DNA of 64,000 nt, taken from Candidatus Accumulibacter sp. 66-26 (GTDB taxonomy: Bacteria > Pseudomonadota > Gammaproteobacteria > Burkholderiales > Rhodocyclaceae). The notes under the pieces were generated by a model. That model was not told where the DNA came from, did not search any database, and worked only from the letters and a program-made list of their open reading frames with translations. Every line of letters begins with the position of its first letter. Within the stretch, counting starts at the first letter, position 1. A program made the position numbers and the translations under genes. Shown here piece after piece: positions 36,958 to 46,952 of the stretch. The stretch is from positions 30,680 through 94,679 of the forward strand of contig MKUH01000024.1 in assembly GCA_001897745.1 (NCBI GenBank), given 5' to 3'.

Positions 36958-37290
36958 ATGGGACCTAGCCTTGACTATTCCGCACAGCCGCCGTCGCGCG
37001 CCGAACTGGATGCGCTCGGCGGCCCGCTCGCGCTCGAGTTCGGCGCCCCGTGGTGCGGGCATTGCCGCGCCGCGCAGCCGCTGATCGCCGAAGCTTTCGC
37101 CGCGCATCCGCAGGTGCGCCGCCTGATGATCGAGGACGGCCCCGGCCGCCGGCTGGGGCGCTCGTTCGGGGTCAAGCTCTGGCCGACGCTGGTGTTTCTG
37201 CGCGATGGCCGGGAAGTCGGGCGACTGGTCCGCCCGGACGACGCGCGGGCGATCGAACGCGCGCTGGCGCAGATCGAGGGCGCGCCATGA
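36958..37290 (+). CDS. Thioredoxin-family protein
   Basis: 110-aa thioredoxin fold from ATG 36958 (GGAGAG upstream); an ATG at 36928 is less likely. The active site is WCGHC (Cys33, Cys36), in place of the classical WCGPC; the His variant is more typical of PDI-like and some bacterial thioredoxins and raises the redox potential. The cis-Pro is in VKLWPTLVFLRDG. No signal peptide, so cytoplasmic. It overlaps the following Fe-S protein gene by ATGA, which suggests a shared role. Confidence 0.9.
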   Translation: MGPSLDYSAQPPSRAELDALGGPLALEFGAPWCGHCRAAQPLIAEAFAAHPQVRRLMIEDGPGRRLGRSFGVKLWPTLVFLRDGREVGRLVRPDDARAIERALAQIEGAP

Positions 37291-38078
37291 GGAAGCTCGA
37301 CGCGACGCGGCTCGACCGCGCCGGCCTCAACCTGCAGGCCGTGTTCGACTTGGACCGTTTGCCCGCGCCGCTGGCGGCGGACCTGCGCGCCCGCTTCGAC
37401 CCGGCGCGGCGCTACCGCCAGCTGATCCTGATCGGCCACGCCGGCCGGACCCTGTGGAGCGCGCTGCAGGCCGAGGGCGCGTCCGCCCCGGCCACGGACG
37501 ATCCGATCGACGACTTCAGCGTGCGCACGGTCGAGCGCTGGCTCGCCGAGCACTTCGCACAGGAAAAGGCGGAGGGAACAAACGCCGCCGAGGAAACGGG
37601 GCGAAAGGGAAAAACCGGGGCCGAGGCCAACACCGAAAACACCGCACCCCGCCACGCGATCATCTATCCGGGCGAACACGCGGTCGGTCTGCAGGCGCTC
37701 GGCAAGCTCGCCGGCTGGCACCGGCCCTCGCCGATGATGATCGGCATCGACGAACGCTGGGGAACGTGGTTCGCCTATCGCGTCGCGCTGCTCGCGGACA
37801 CCGACCTGGAACCGACTCCGCCGGTTCGCGGCGCGTCGCCGTGCGCGCGCTGCGCCGAACGCTTCTGCGCCGCCGCCTGTCCGGCCGGGGCGCTCGACGG
37901 CGCCGCCTTCGCGCTCGACAAATGCGTCGCCTGGCGCAAGCGGCCGGACTCTCCGTGCCGGACGACCTGCCTGGCGCGCCTCGCCTGCCCGGTGGGCGCC
38001 GAGCATCGCTACGACGAAGCGCAGATTTACCACACCTACTCGCGCTCGCTGCAGGCCATCGAGCGCTACTGCCCGTAG
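37287..38078 (+). CDS. Ferredoxin-like Fe-S protein, unknown function
   Basis: 263 aa. The start overlaps the thioredoxin stop (ATGA). A QueG-like C-terminal cluster-binding region is visible: PCARCAERFCAAACPAGAL, with further cysteines in DKCVAWRKRPDSPCRTTCL and RLACPVG. Enough Cys are present for one or two 4Fe-4S centres. The middle has PGEHAVGLQALGKLAGWHRP and MMIGIDERWGTWFAYR. A low-complexity insert (about residues 93-120) separates the halves. No transmembrane helix. Resembles the ferredoxin-like half of epoxyqueuosine reductase without its corrinoid domain. The partner thioredoxin may reduce it; this is inference. Confidence 0.75.
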   Translation: MRKLDATRLDRAGLNLQAVFDLDRLPAPLAADLRARFDPARRYRQLILIGHAGRTLWSALQAEGASAPATDDPIDDFSVRTVERWLAEHFAQEKAEGTNAAEETGRKGKTGAEANTENTAPRHAIIYPGEHAVGLQALGKLAGWHRPSPMMIGIDERWGTWFAYRVALLADTDLEPTPPVRGASPCARCAERFCAAACPAGALDGAAFALDKCVAWRKRPDSPCRTTCLARLACPVGAEHRYDEAQIYHTYSRSLQAIERYCP

Positions 38079-38102
38079 CGGCCCGCAGCGCCGAGCGCCG
38101 CG

Positions 38103-39572
<1,470 letters not shown>

Positions 39573-39579
39573 GGGCGGC

Positions 39580-40074
39580 TCAATCCTTGCGCCGACGGGC
39601 GGGCAGCGGCTTGCGCTGACGCTGGCCGGGGCGCTGGCGGGCGCCCTCCGGCGCCTTCGGCTTGGGCACCAGCAGGTTCTTGCCGCCGGCCTGCGCGAAC
39701 GCCCGGCGCGCCAGGATGGCGGCGCCGACCTGCGCCACCGTGACGCCAAGCACACAGGGCGTGCGCTCGGACGCCTGCGCGGCGAGCCTGGCCTTGAGGT
39801 CGGCCAGACGCGCCGCCGTGTCGGCGCTCTTGCGCTGCTCCGCGAGCATCGCCTGCGCCGCCGGCGTCAGGCCGACGCCGCCGTCCCCCTGCCCTTCGAT
39901 CAGACCGCGCGCCGCCAGCCTTTCCAGGGATTCCCACAGCCGCGTCTCGGTCGGCAGATCGCTTTCGATCAACTCGGCGGCGGCGAGAATCTCGGCCAGC
40001 TCGGCGGGGCGCCGCTTGGACGCCTGCGTCGCGGCCAGTAGCAGGATTGCATCGATATCGGGAATGGCTTGCAT
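39580..40074 (-). CDS. Small basic helical protein upstream of dbpA
   Basis: 164 aa, unrecognised. It has a winged-helix-like N-terminal part (MQAIPDIDAILLLAATQASK, then RLWESLERLAARGLIEGQG), a coiled stretch (QAMLAEQRKSADTAARLADLKA) and a strongly basic tail (PKAPEGARQRPGQRQRKPL). The basic tail and the coupling to dbpA (7-base gap) suggest binding to RNA or ribosomes; this is inference. Confidence 0.7.
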   Translation of the reverse strand: MQAIPDIDAILLLAATQASKRRPAELAEILAAAELIESDLPTETRLWESLERLAARGLIEGQGDGGVGLTPAAQAMLAEQRKSADTAARLADLKARLAAQASERTPCVLGVTVAQVGAAILARRAFAQAGGKNLLVPKPKAPEGARQRPGQRQRKPLPARRRKD

Positions 40075-40549
40075 CGGATAACTTTCGAAGGACTGCGGAA
40101 TGTAAGGCGAACGGGGAGGCGAAGCGGCGGCCGGCAGCGGCGCGCCGGCAAGAAAAACGCCGGCCGGACGCCGGGGCGCCCCGCGCGAGGATGAGAGTGT
40201 AAGGGTTTGCGGGGGAAAAGCGGCGACCGCGTAGGCGGCGCCGCGCCCCGAACCGCGCCCCGAACCGCGCCCCGAACCGCGCTCGGCGCCGCCGCGACGG
40301 CGGAAGCGGAGCGCACTCCGAAGCGGGGCGGCGGCCCGTTCCGGCGAAACTGGCGGAGAAGCGGGCGGCGTTGTCGGGCGGCGTTGTCGCGTCCGCGCCA
40401 GCACCCGTCGCTTTCCACCAGGCCATCCGGCCGAGCGGCGCGCGGCGAGGAAGGCGCCCGGCGGGCGCGCCGAAGCACCCGCCGGGAGGCTCGCTCCGCA
40501 AGCGACGGCACGTAATGAGCGCCGTCCCGCCGACGCCGGAAACGCCTCG
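40075..40549. other. 475-base gap without a convincing gene
   Basis: No credible coding frame. It holds three copies of a 12-bp tandem repeat and otherwise only GC-rich low-information sequence. The promoter of the 39580-40074 gene and dbpA must lie at its left side. Confidence 0.5.
40243..40281. repeat. 12-bp tandem repeat, three copies
   Basis: GCGCCCCGAACC repeated exactly three times (40243-40254, 40255-40266, 40267-40278) plus a partial copy. Perfect identity points to recent slippage expansion in noncoding DNA. Confidence 0.8.
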
Positions 40550-42835
40550 CTAACGGCCGGGGCCACCGTCCCGCTCGCCCCGCCCCGGTCCGCCTTCGCG
40601 TCGGGATTCCGGCGAACGCGCCTCGGCCGGCGCCGGTGCCCGGCGTTGCTCCATTTGCCGCTGTTCGCTCTGCCGTTGCTCCATCTGCCGTTGATCGTTC
40701 TGGCGCTGCATCAACTGGCGCTGTTCCGCCTGACGTTGCTGCTCGACCTGCCGCTGCATTTCCTGCCGCTGCATCGATTGGCGTTGTTCCGCCTGCCGCT
40801 GCACTTCCTGGCGTTGCCCTTCCTGGCGCTGCATCTCCTGCCGCTGCTCGGTCTGCCGCTGCATCAATTGACGTTGCTCCGCCTGTCGTTGCTGCTCGAT
40901 CCGGTTTTGTTCGGCCTGCCGCTGCATCGACTGGCGCTGCTCGGCCTGCCGCTGCATTTCCTGACGCTGGACTTCCTGGCGTTGCTGCTCCTGTCGCTGT
41001 TCCGTCTGACGTTGCAGTTCCTGCCGCTGCTCAGTCTGGCGCTGCATCGACCGCGCCTGTTCCGCCTGGCGTTGCTGTTCCATCCGATCTTGCTCCGCTT
41101 GCGGCGCTGCCGGTTGGCGCGGCATTTGCTGTCGCCGCTCCGGCAGCCCCTGGTCGGCCGGGGACGGAGACTCCATCCGCCGCCGCTCGACGGCGGGTGC
41201 CTGCGTTTCCGGCGGACGCGGTTCGCGGACCGCCGGCGCACCGCCGAACGGTGCGGCGGGACGCGGCGGCTCGACGGAATTCCGCTGGCGCGGCTCGGCG
41301 GAAATCTCGCGCCCGCGGTTTCCGCGTCCGCCGCCATCGGGCGCGCTGGATGCATTCGGCGCATTGAGTCCGACGGCGGGTGTACCGGGCGCGGCCACGG
41401 CGGGCGCACCGGCCGTCGGGCGCTGCGGCAGACGCGGCGCATCGCGCGGCGCACGCTCGCCGCCCGGTTGCGCGAAGGACGCGCCGCCGCGTTCGCCGCG
41501 TCCGCTCCGCTCGCCTTGCGGGCGCGTCGCGGCGGTGTCGGGCGCCAGCCAGTTGCCCGTCGGCGCGCGCGCCGACAGCGGTGCCTGCCGCAGCTCGCGC
41601 TGATCGCGCACAGGCAGCGCGGCGGCGGCGACGGCCCGCCCCTCGCGCACGGTGCCGACCGGCACGACGGTCACCGCGCGGGGCGACGCGCGATTGGCGA
41701 AGCGGCGCTCGCCGCGCCCGGCGACGGCCTCGTTGATGACCGTGACGTTGGTGATCTGCGTGACGTTGATCTGCCGCACGTAGGTCGTGCTGGCGCGGTA
41801 CGACGGCACGTAGACCTCGCGCGGCGCGAGCGGGAACCAGCCGACGGCGGGCGCGCGGCCGGCGCTCAGGCCGACGCTCCAGCCCGCGTTGCCGATCCAG
41901 GCGACCAGCGCCGGCGCATAGACCGGGCGCGGAACGTAGCGCCCGGGCACCCAGCCCCAGCGCCCGCGCACTTCGATCCAGCGCCCGTAGTGGAAGGGCG
42001 CGAAGCCCCAGGGCGCGGCGTCGACCCAGGTCCAGCCCCACGGGGCCACCCAGGCCCAGCGGCCGTAGCGGTAAGGCGCCCAGCCCGTCGGCACGGCGCG
42101 CGGGTACCAGACGGTGCCGTAGTCGCTCACCGTGTCCCAGTCGCCGTAGCCGTCGAGGTCCTGGTAGCCGGTCATCTGCGGCGAAACGTAACGGCTGGCG
42201 GCGCGCACCCGCGTCGCGACGTCGCGCTCGGCCACCCAGTCGTCGAAGGCGTCGCGCGCCGCTTCGCCGTACAGGGCCAGACGACCGCCGGCGTCGAGAT
42301 CGGCGGTGCGCCCCGGACCGACGCTGAGCGAGCCGTTGCCGGCATGAACGACGGCCTGCCCGGCGTCGACCGCGATGCTGCTGCGCTCCGGGCCGACGTC
42401 GATGCGGTAGCGGCCGGCATCGACGAACTGGACGCGGCCGTCCGGCAGGCGCAGGTCGAGATCGGCCGCCTGTTCGCGGTCGCGCACGACGATGGAAAGC
42501 GTGCCGGTCGCCAGTTGCAGGGTGAGCAGGCGGTCGTCGATGGCGCTGAATTCGAGGCGCGTGTCGCCGGCCAGGCGGAAGGCGGTCGAGCCGACCCAGA
42601 TTTCCGCGCGACTGCCGCGCTCGGTATCGAAGATGGCGCCGCTGCTTACCGGCCAGTTCACGCTGGCCGGCGAACCCGCGTCGGCGCGGTCGACGCGGAA
42701 CAGGGTCGGCCCGTCGAGCAGGGCGACCCGGCCGACCCGCCCGGCGGGATCGGCGCCGGCCTGCGCCGAGAAGAAGACGGCAAGCAAGGCGGCAAAAGCG
42801 AAGGCAAAACGCGAAATTCGGGAAACGGGGAACAT
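40550..42835 (-). CDS. Secreted FecR/DUF6600 protein with long Gln/Arg-rich repeat tail
   Basis: 761 aa. The start at 42835 has AGGAGA upstream. The N-terminus is a Sec signal peptide (FAFAFAALLAVFFSAQAGA). A FecR-like domain follows (residues about 45-190: GAIFDTERGSRAEIWVG, SIVVRDREQAADLDLRLPDG). Next is a Trp/Tyr-rich DUF6600-type region (YGRWAWVAPWGWTWVDAAPW, FHYGRWIEVRGRWGWVPGRY). The final third is low complexity and ends in about 150 residues of Gln/Arg/Glu/Met repeats (RQAEQRQSMQRQ-like), probably an extended coiled or disordered stalk. It should be periplasmic or cell-surface. Function unknown. Confidence 0.8.
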   Translation of the reverse strand: MFPVSRISRFAFAFAALLAVFFSAQAGADPAGRVGRVALLDGPTLFRVDRADAGSPASVNWPVSSGAIFDTERGSRAEIWVGSTAFRLAGDTRLEFSAIDDRLLTLQLATGTLSIVVRDREQAADLDLRLPDGRVQFVDAGRYRIDVGPERSSIAVDAGQAVVHAGNGSLSVGPGRTADLDAGGRLALYGEAARDAFDDWVAERDVATRVRAASRYVSPQMTGYQDLDGYGDWDTVSDYGTVWYPRAVPTGWAPYRYGRWAWVAPWGWTWVDAAPWGFAPFHYGRWIEVRGRWGWVPGRYVPRPVYAPALVAWIGNAGWSVGLSAGRAPAVGWFPLAPREVYVPSYRASTTYVRQINVTQITNVTVINEAVAGRGERRFANRASPRAVTVVPVGTVREGRAVAAAALPVRDQRELRQAPLSARAPTGNWLAPDTAATRPQGERSGRGERGGASFAQPGGERAPRDAPRLPQRPTAGAPAVAAPGTPAVGLNAPNASSAPDGGGRGNRGREISAEPRQRNSVEPPRPAAPFGGAPAVREPRPPETQAPAVERRRMESPSPADQGLPERRQQMPRQPAAPQAEQDRMEQQRQAEQARSMQRQTEQRQELQRQTEQRQEQQRQEVQRQEMQRQAEQRQSMQRQAEQNRIEQQRQAEQRQLMQRQTEQRQEMQRQEGQRQEVQRQAEQRQSMQRQEMQRQVEQQRQAEQRQLMQRQNDQRQMEQRQSEQRQMEQRRAPAPAEARSPESRREGGPGRGERDGGPGR

Positions 42836-43316
42836 GGCGCATCTCCTGCACGGAAAAGGATCGTTCCATCGACCCTGGGCATATCCACAATAACGCCCGA
42901 CGCGTGCGGACGGACGACCGGCGCGCCGGCGAAGGGTTTCAGGATGTTTCCGCCGGGCCGGCGGACGGGGCGCTGCAGCCTCGTCCGCAGCGTGCGCACG
43001 GCGCGCCGGACGACGACCCGGCGGACATGAATTTTTACAACTGCGGGGAGTCCAACGTTTGACCGCGATACAGCGCGGAAGCGCCCGGGGAACGATGCCA
43101 TCCTCGCCGCCGGACGGCCGGGACCGATCCGCAACGATCCCGGCGCCCGCGGGATCGGTCACGGTCGGCGCTCCCGTTCCGGCGAGTCCGGAACGAGGCG
43201 GGCCGCCGGACTGTATCGCGGCCGCTACCGACGCGCGCCGCGCAAGACGGGCGACGGACGGTGGCAGGCAGCAACGACAAGAACCCGAGACAAGACCCCG
43301 ACAAGGAGAAGACGCC
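42836..43316. other. 481-base gap between divergent FecR/DUF6600 and DoxX genes
   Basis: No gene is recognised. It contains the inverted repeat CGATCCC / GGGATCG (43135-43157) about 160 bases before the DoxX start, a possible operator. Divergent promoters must lie here but no clear -35/-10 pair is visible. Confidence 0.45.
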
Positions 43317-43730
43317 ATGCTCAGCGACTGGACCGAACGCAACAGGGACGTGCTCATCCTGGTGGCGCGCGTGCTGCTGATGACGCTCTTCGTCACCTCC
43401 GGATGGAGCAAGCTGATGAGTTTCACCGGGACGGCCGGCTACATGGCCTCGCTCGGCGTGCCGCTGCCCGAGGTCGCGACGGCGATCGCCATCGTGATGG
43501 AATTCTTCGTCGCGCTCGCACTGATCCTCGGCATCTACACGCGCCCGCTGGCGCTGCTGATGGTCTTGTTCACGCTGGGCACGGCGCTGCTCGGGCACCA
43601 TTTCTGGACAATGGAAGGCGCGGCGCGGGCCATGAACCAGATCAACTTCTACAAGAACCTGAGCATCATGGGCGGACTCCTGCTGCTCGCCGTGACCGGC
43701 GCCGGCAAGATCGCGATCACGCGCAAGTGA
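43317..43730 (+). CDS. DoxX-family membrane protein
   Basis: 137-aa inner-membrane protein with four hydrophobic helices. DoxX features are LILVARVLLMTLFVTSGWSK, PEVATAIAIVMEFFVALALI, HHFWTMEGAARAMNQINFYK and a last helix LSIMGGLLLLAVTGAGK. AAGGAGAAG precedes the ATG at 43317. Bacterial DoxX/YphA-type proteins have been linked to redox or thiol stress; here no partner gene indicates a role. Confidence 0.88.
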   Translation: MLSDWTERNRDVLILVARVLLMTLFVTSGWSKLMSFTGTAGYMASLGVPLPEVATAIAIVMEFFVALALILGIYTRPLALLMVLFTLGTALLGHHFWTMEGAARAMNQINFYKNLSIMGGLLLLAVTGAGKIAITRK

Positions 43731-44114
43731 AGGCGCGCCGCCCGCGCGGCCGACGGCGGATCGCCGCCTCCCGACATCGGGTGCGGCGACGCGCGCCGCG
43801 CGGCGGCAAGCGCCTCGTCGCCGACCTCCGGAAGGACAACGAGGCTACCGGTGCATGGCGCGCCGGCGCACGGATATCGCCCCGTTTCCGGCGGCGGACG
43901 AGCGCTGAAATCCAACGGTCATAATCGCGTCCGGCGACGCTTCCCGAGCATTTCCCCGTTGCCCGGAAAGCAAGGTGCCGCCTAGCGGAATTCCCTTTCG
44001 ACGGTGGTTGAAAAAGGCTCCGAAAAATCGGAACATCCAGCCACTTTCGCACCTTCGCCGGGCTGCGCCGCCCACCCGCGATCGGCCCGTAACTTCCTCA
44101 TATCTGGAACATCC
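43731..44114. other. 384-base intergenic region ahead of the PAS kinase
   Basis: No gene is recognised in the first 270 bases. The right part holds copy A of the dispersed element (44006-44075). No strong promoter consensus is visible. Confidence 0.45.
44006..44075 (+). repeat. Dispersed intergenic element, copy A
   Basis: AT-rich block beginning GGTTGAAAAAGGCTCCGAAAA and containing GAACATC. It matches copy B at 56030-56098 at 31 of the first 42 positions without gaps, then more loosely. Internal pairing CCGA-AAAA-TCGG inside GGCT / AGCC suggests an RNA or DNA hairpin. It ends 40 bases before a histidine kinase start. Confidence 0.6.
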
Positions 44115-45797
44115 ATGTCCCGCCCCCCGCAACCCGAAACCGAACTCGAACCGATCGACATCCTTCCCGATATCCACACCCCCAACGACGCCGTCGCTCT
44201 TGCGGAGACGGCGCCCCCTCAGGCCGGAACGCCGCCGCGACAGCCGGTCCGCGCCCCGCTCGACACCGCCCCCTCCTTCCCCGGCACGCAAGCCGCGTCC
44301 CACCCGCCGGAAAACTTTCCCTGGAATCGCGAAATCCTCCTGCGCGAAGTCCTCGAAGTGCTCCCGGTCGGCGTCTTCATCGTCGACCGCGACGGCCGCA
44401 TCGTCCACGCCAACCCCTCCGGAGAAAATATCTGGGGAGGCGTGCGCCACGTCGGTCCGGAAGGCTACGGCGCGTACAAGGGATGGTGGGCGGACAGCGG
44501 CGACCCCGTGGCGCCGGGGGAATGGGCCGTGCTGCGCGCCATTTCCAGGGGCGAGACCTCGGTCGGCGAGGAAATCCGGATCGAGTGCTTCGACGGCACG
44601 CGGAAGACCATCCTCAACTCCGCCTCGCCGCTGCGCGACCGGGAGCGGAAGATCACCGGCGCGGTCGCCGTCGTCCAGGACATCACGGCGATCCGCCGGG
44701 CGCAGGGCGAGCTGTCGTTCAGCAAGGGCTTCTTCAAGAGTTCCTTCGATTCCGCGGCGGCCGGCGTGGTCGTCTCCGACGCCATGGAACGCTCCTTCCT
44801 GATGGCCAACCGGGCCTTCTGCGAGATCGTCGGCTATTCGGAGTACGAACTGCTCGGCATGTACTTCCAGGACCTCACCCACCCCGACGACCGCGCCCGC
44901 GACGTGGAAACCGCAAGGCGCCTGCTGGCTGGCGAACTCGCCCCCTACATCCAGGAGAAACGCTACATCCACAAGTCCGGCGGGGTGGTCTGGGTGCTGG
45001 TCGCCGTCGCGCTAATCTACGGTCAGGACGGGGAGCCGATGTATTTCGTCGGACAGGTCATCGACATCACCGCGCGCAAGCAGATGGAGAACGAACTGAT
45101 TTCCTCGCGGGAAAAACTGCGCCGGGTGGCCACCCACGAAACCAGCGCGCGCGAAGCCGAGCGCAAGCGCATCGCCCGCGAACTGCACGACGAGCTGGGG
45201 CAGATGCTGACCGGGATCAAGATGGACCTGTCCTCGCTGCACCGCAGCCTGCCCCCCTCGCCCGGTCTGGCGGAACGCATCCGGGGCACGCAGCACCTGC
45301 TCGACGGGGCGCTGGCCTCGGTGCGCCGAATCGCCGCCGACCTGCGCCCCTACATGCTCGACGAGCTCGGACTCGAATCCGCCCTGGAGTGGATGGTGCA
45401 GGAATTCGAGAAGCGCTGCGGCGGCACCTCGTGCAGCCTCGCCTTCCGTGTCGACGACGGCTACAGCCCCGACGCCGACATCGTCATCACGACCTACCGC
45501 ATCGTCCAGGAATGCCTGACGAACGTGGCCCGGCACGCCGACGCGACGCGGGTCGACATCGACATCGGCCTGCACGCGGACGGCGCCTTCGTCATCTCGG
45601 TCCGCGACAACGGCCGCGGCCTGCCCGAAGCGGCGAAGCACGACGGCCTCGGCCTGCAGGGCATCCGGGAGCGCGTCATCGCGCTGAACGGCAAGCTCGA
45701 ACTGCACAGCCGGCCCTACGAAGGCGTCGCGCTGGAGGTCGCCATTCCCGTCGCCTGGCCGCAGGCGGCCCAGGCATGCGCCGGAGCGCACCCATGA
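44115..45797 (+). CDS. Cytoplasmic PAS-PAS sensor histidine kinase (NarX/UhpB class)
   Basis: 560 aa from ATG 44115; a GTG at 44004 would run through the dispersed element and is less likely. After a Pro-rich N-terminus two PAS domains follow (about residues 75-195 and 205-330, the second with PAC: YIHKSGGVVWVLVAVALIYG). The HisKA_3 dimerisation helix carries the phosphorylated His358 in RIARELHDELGQML. The HATPase shows NVARHADATRV and DNGRGLPEAAKHDGLGLQGI. No transmembrane helix, so it senses a cytoplasmic or redox signal through PAS. The stop overlaps the next gene (ATGA), forming a two-component pair. Confidence 0.93.
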   Translation: MSRPPQPETELEPIDILPDIHTPNDAVALAETAPPQAGTPPRQPVRAPLDTAPSFPGTQAASHPPENFPWNREILLREVLEVLPVGVFIVDRDGRIVHANPSGENIWGGVRHVGPEGYGAYKGWWADSGDPVAPGEWAVLRAISRGETSVGEEIRIECFDGTRKTILNSASPLRDRERKITGAVAVVQDITAIRRAQGELSFSKGFFKSSFDSAAAGVVVSDAMERSFLMANRAFCEIVGYSEYELLGMYFQDLTHPDDRARDVETARRLLAGELAPYIQEKRYIHKSGGVVWVLVAVALIYGQDGEPMYFVGQVIDITARKQMENELISSREKLRRVATHETSAREAERKRIARELHDELGQMLTGIKMDLSSLHRSLPPSPGLAERIRGTQHLLDGALASVRRIAADLRPYMLDELGLESALEWMVQEFEKRCGGTSCSLAFRVDDGYSPDADIVITTYRIVQECLTNVARHADATRVDIDIGLHADGAFVISVRDNGRGLPEAAKHDGLGLQGIRERVIALNGKLELHSRPYEGVALEVAIPVAWPQAAQACAGAHP

Positions 45798-46435
45798 TCC
45801 GCGTCGCGATCGCCGACGACCACACGGTCGTGCGCCAGGGCCTGCGGCACATCCTCGAAACCGATCCGGAACTCAAGCTGGTCGGCGAAGCCGCCAACGG
45901 CCACGACACCCTGAAGATGGTGCGCGAAAAAAACATCGACGTGCTCACGCTCGACATCTCGATGCCGGGCCGCAGCGGACTCGAACTGATCGGCCTCGTC
46001 AAGGCGGAAAAACCCAAGCTGCCGGTGCTGGTGCTGAGCATGCACAACGAGGAGCTGTTCGCCGTGCGCACCATCAAGGCCGGCGCGTCGGGCTATCTGA
46101 CCAAGGGCTGCGAAGCGGAGGAGTTGATCGGCGCGATCAAGAAGCTGGCCGGCGGCCGGCCCTACATCACGCTCGGCGTGGCGGAGCACCTGGCGCTCGA
46201 ATTCTGCGCCGAGAACCACGTCGTCGAACCGCACAAGACGCTGTCGGATCGCGAATTCCAGATCTTCAAGCTGATCGTCGAAGGACACAGCATCGCCGCC
46301 ATCGCCGACGCGCTCTCCCTGAGCAGCAAGAGCGTCAGCACCTACAAGGCGCGCATGCTGCAGAAGATGCGCCTCGGCAGCAGCGCCGACCTCATCCACT
46401 ACGCCATCGAGCACGGCCTCTCCAGCCGCTGCTGA
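45794..46435 (+). CDS. NarL/FixJ-family response regulator
   Basis: 213-aa partner of the PAS kinase, start overlapping its stop. The receiver domain has the acidic pocket D8-D9, phosphorylation site D54 (LTLDISMPG) and the conserved Lys in SGYLTKGCEAEEL. The C-terminal LuxR-type helix-turn-helix is KTLSDREFQIFKLIVEGHSI, then SLSSKSVSTYKARMLQKM. Two GTAGGG...CCTAC palindromes in the following intergenic region are good candidate targets, which would place the downstream chemosensory operon under its control; inference. Confidence 0.94.
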   Translation: MIRVAIADDHTVVRQGLRHILETDPELKLVGEAANGHDTLKMVREKNIDVLTLDISMPGRSGLELIGLVKAEKPKLPVLVLSMHNEELFAVRTIKAGASGYLTKGCEAEELIGAIKKLAGGRPYITLGVAEHLALEFCAENHVVEPHKTLSDREFQIFKLIVEGHSIAAIADALSLSSKSVSTYKARMLQKMRLGSSADLIHYAIEHGLSSRC

Positions 46436-46952
46436 CGCCCGGCCCGAAAGGGGGCTGTGCTGCACGGCGCGCGGCGTCCGCCCCGCGCCGGCCCCGGCGC
46501 GGGCGCATCGCCGCGATGCGTCCGCCCGCTGCGCGTGCCGCCCAGTCGCCGACGCCTCGATAAAACCCGGCCCCCGACCGCGGCAAGCCGCGCCCTGCCG
46601 CAGCGCGTGTAGGGAGCTTCCTACCCCTGCGAAATCCCGCGCGCATGCGGCCGCCCGGCCCGCGCCTGCAATCCCGTCGCTCCCGCCGTAGGGATCGCCC
46701 TACAGGACGGGCCGCCGGACCTACGGAATTTCATCGTCATCGGCCGATATGCCCGGTCTCCCGCCCGCTTCACTATGTGCCAACCGATTACGTGGTGCGC
46801 ACAGTGAAGAACCCAATGGACGAGAACCCGCCGCCGCTCCGCAGCCTTCCCCGACCGCCCCGCCCCGTCTTGCGGGTCCGGCGGCGGCCGGCCGTCGCCA
46901 GGGCGGCGTGCGCATGCTCCGCGACGAGCGCCCCTCCCGGAGGCGGCGCGCG
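46436..46952. other. 517-base regulatory gap before the chemosensory operon
   Basis: No protein frame is convincing. It contains two palindromes listed separately. The Shine-Dalgarno of the first MCP gene (GGAGG) is at its right end. Confidence 0.55.
46609..46703. promoter_or_regulatory. Two GTAGG palindromes (candidate LuxR/NarL-type operators)
   Basis: GTAGGGAGCTTCCTAC (46609-46624) and GTAGGGATCGCCCTAC (46688-46703) are 16-bp inverted repeats whose centres are 79 bases apart. A looser half-site CTACGGAATTTC follows at 46721. Size and symmetry fit a NarL-type dimer. Confidence 0.5.

Noticed and set aside
40640..41110. CRISPR-like array in the repeated Gln/Arg coding stretch
   Set aside because: Repeats are 9-base codon patterns within one open frame, with no constant spacers or conserved 28-37-bp repeat.
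44004..44114. GTG at 44004 as the start of the PAS kinase
   Set aside because: The added 37 residues fall in the dispersed element also found outside coding sequence, and there is no ribosome site before the GTG.
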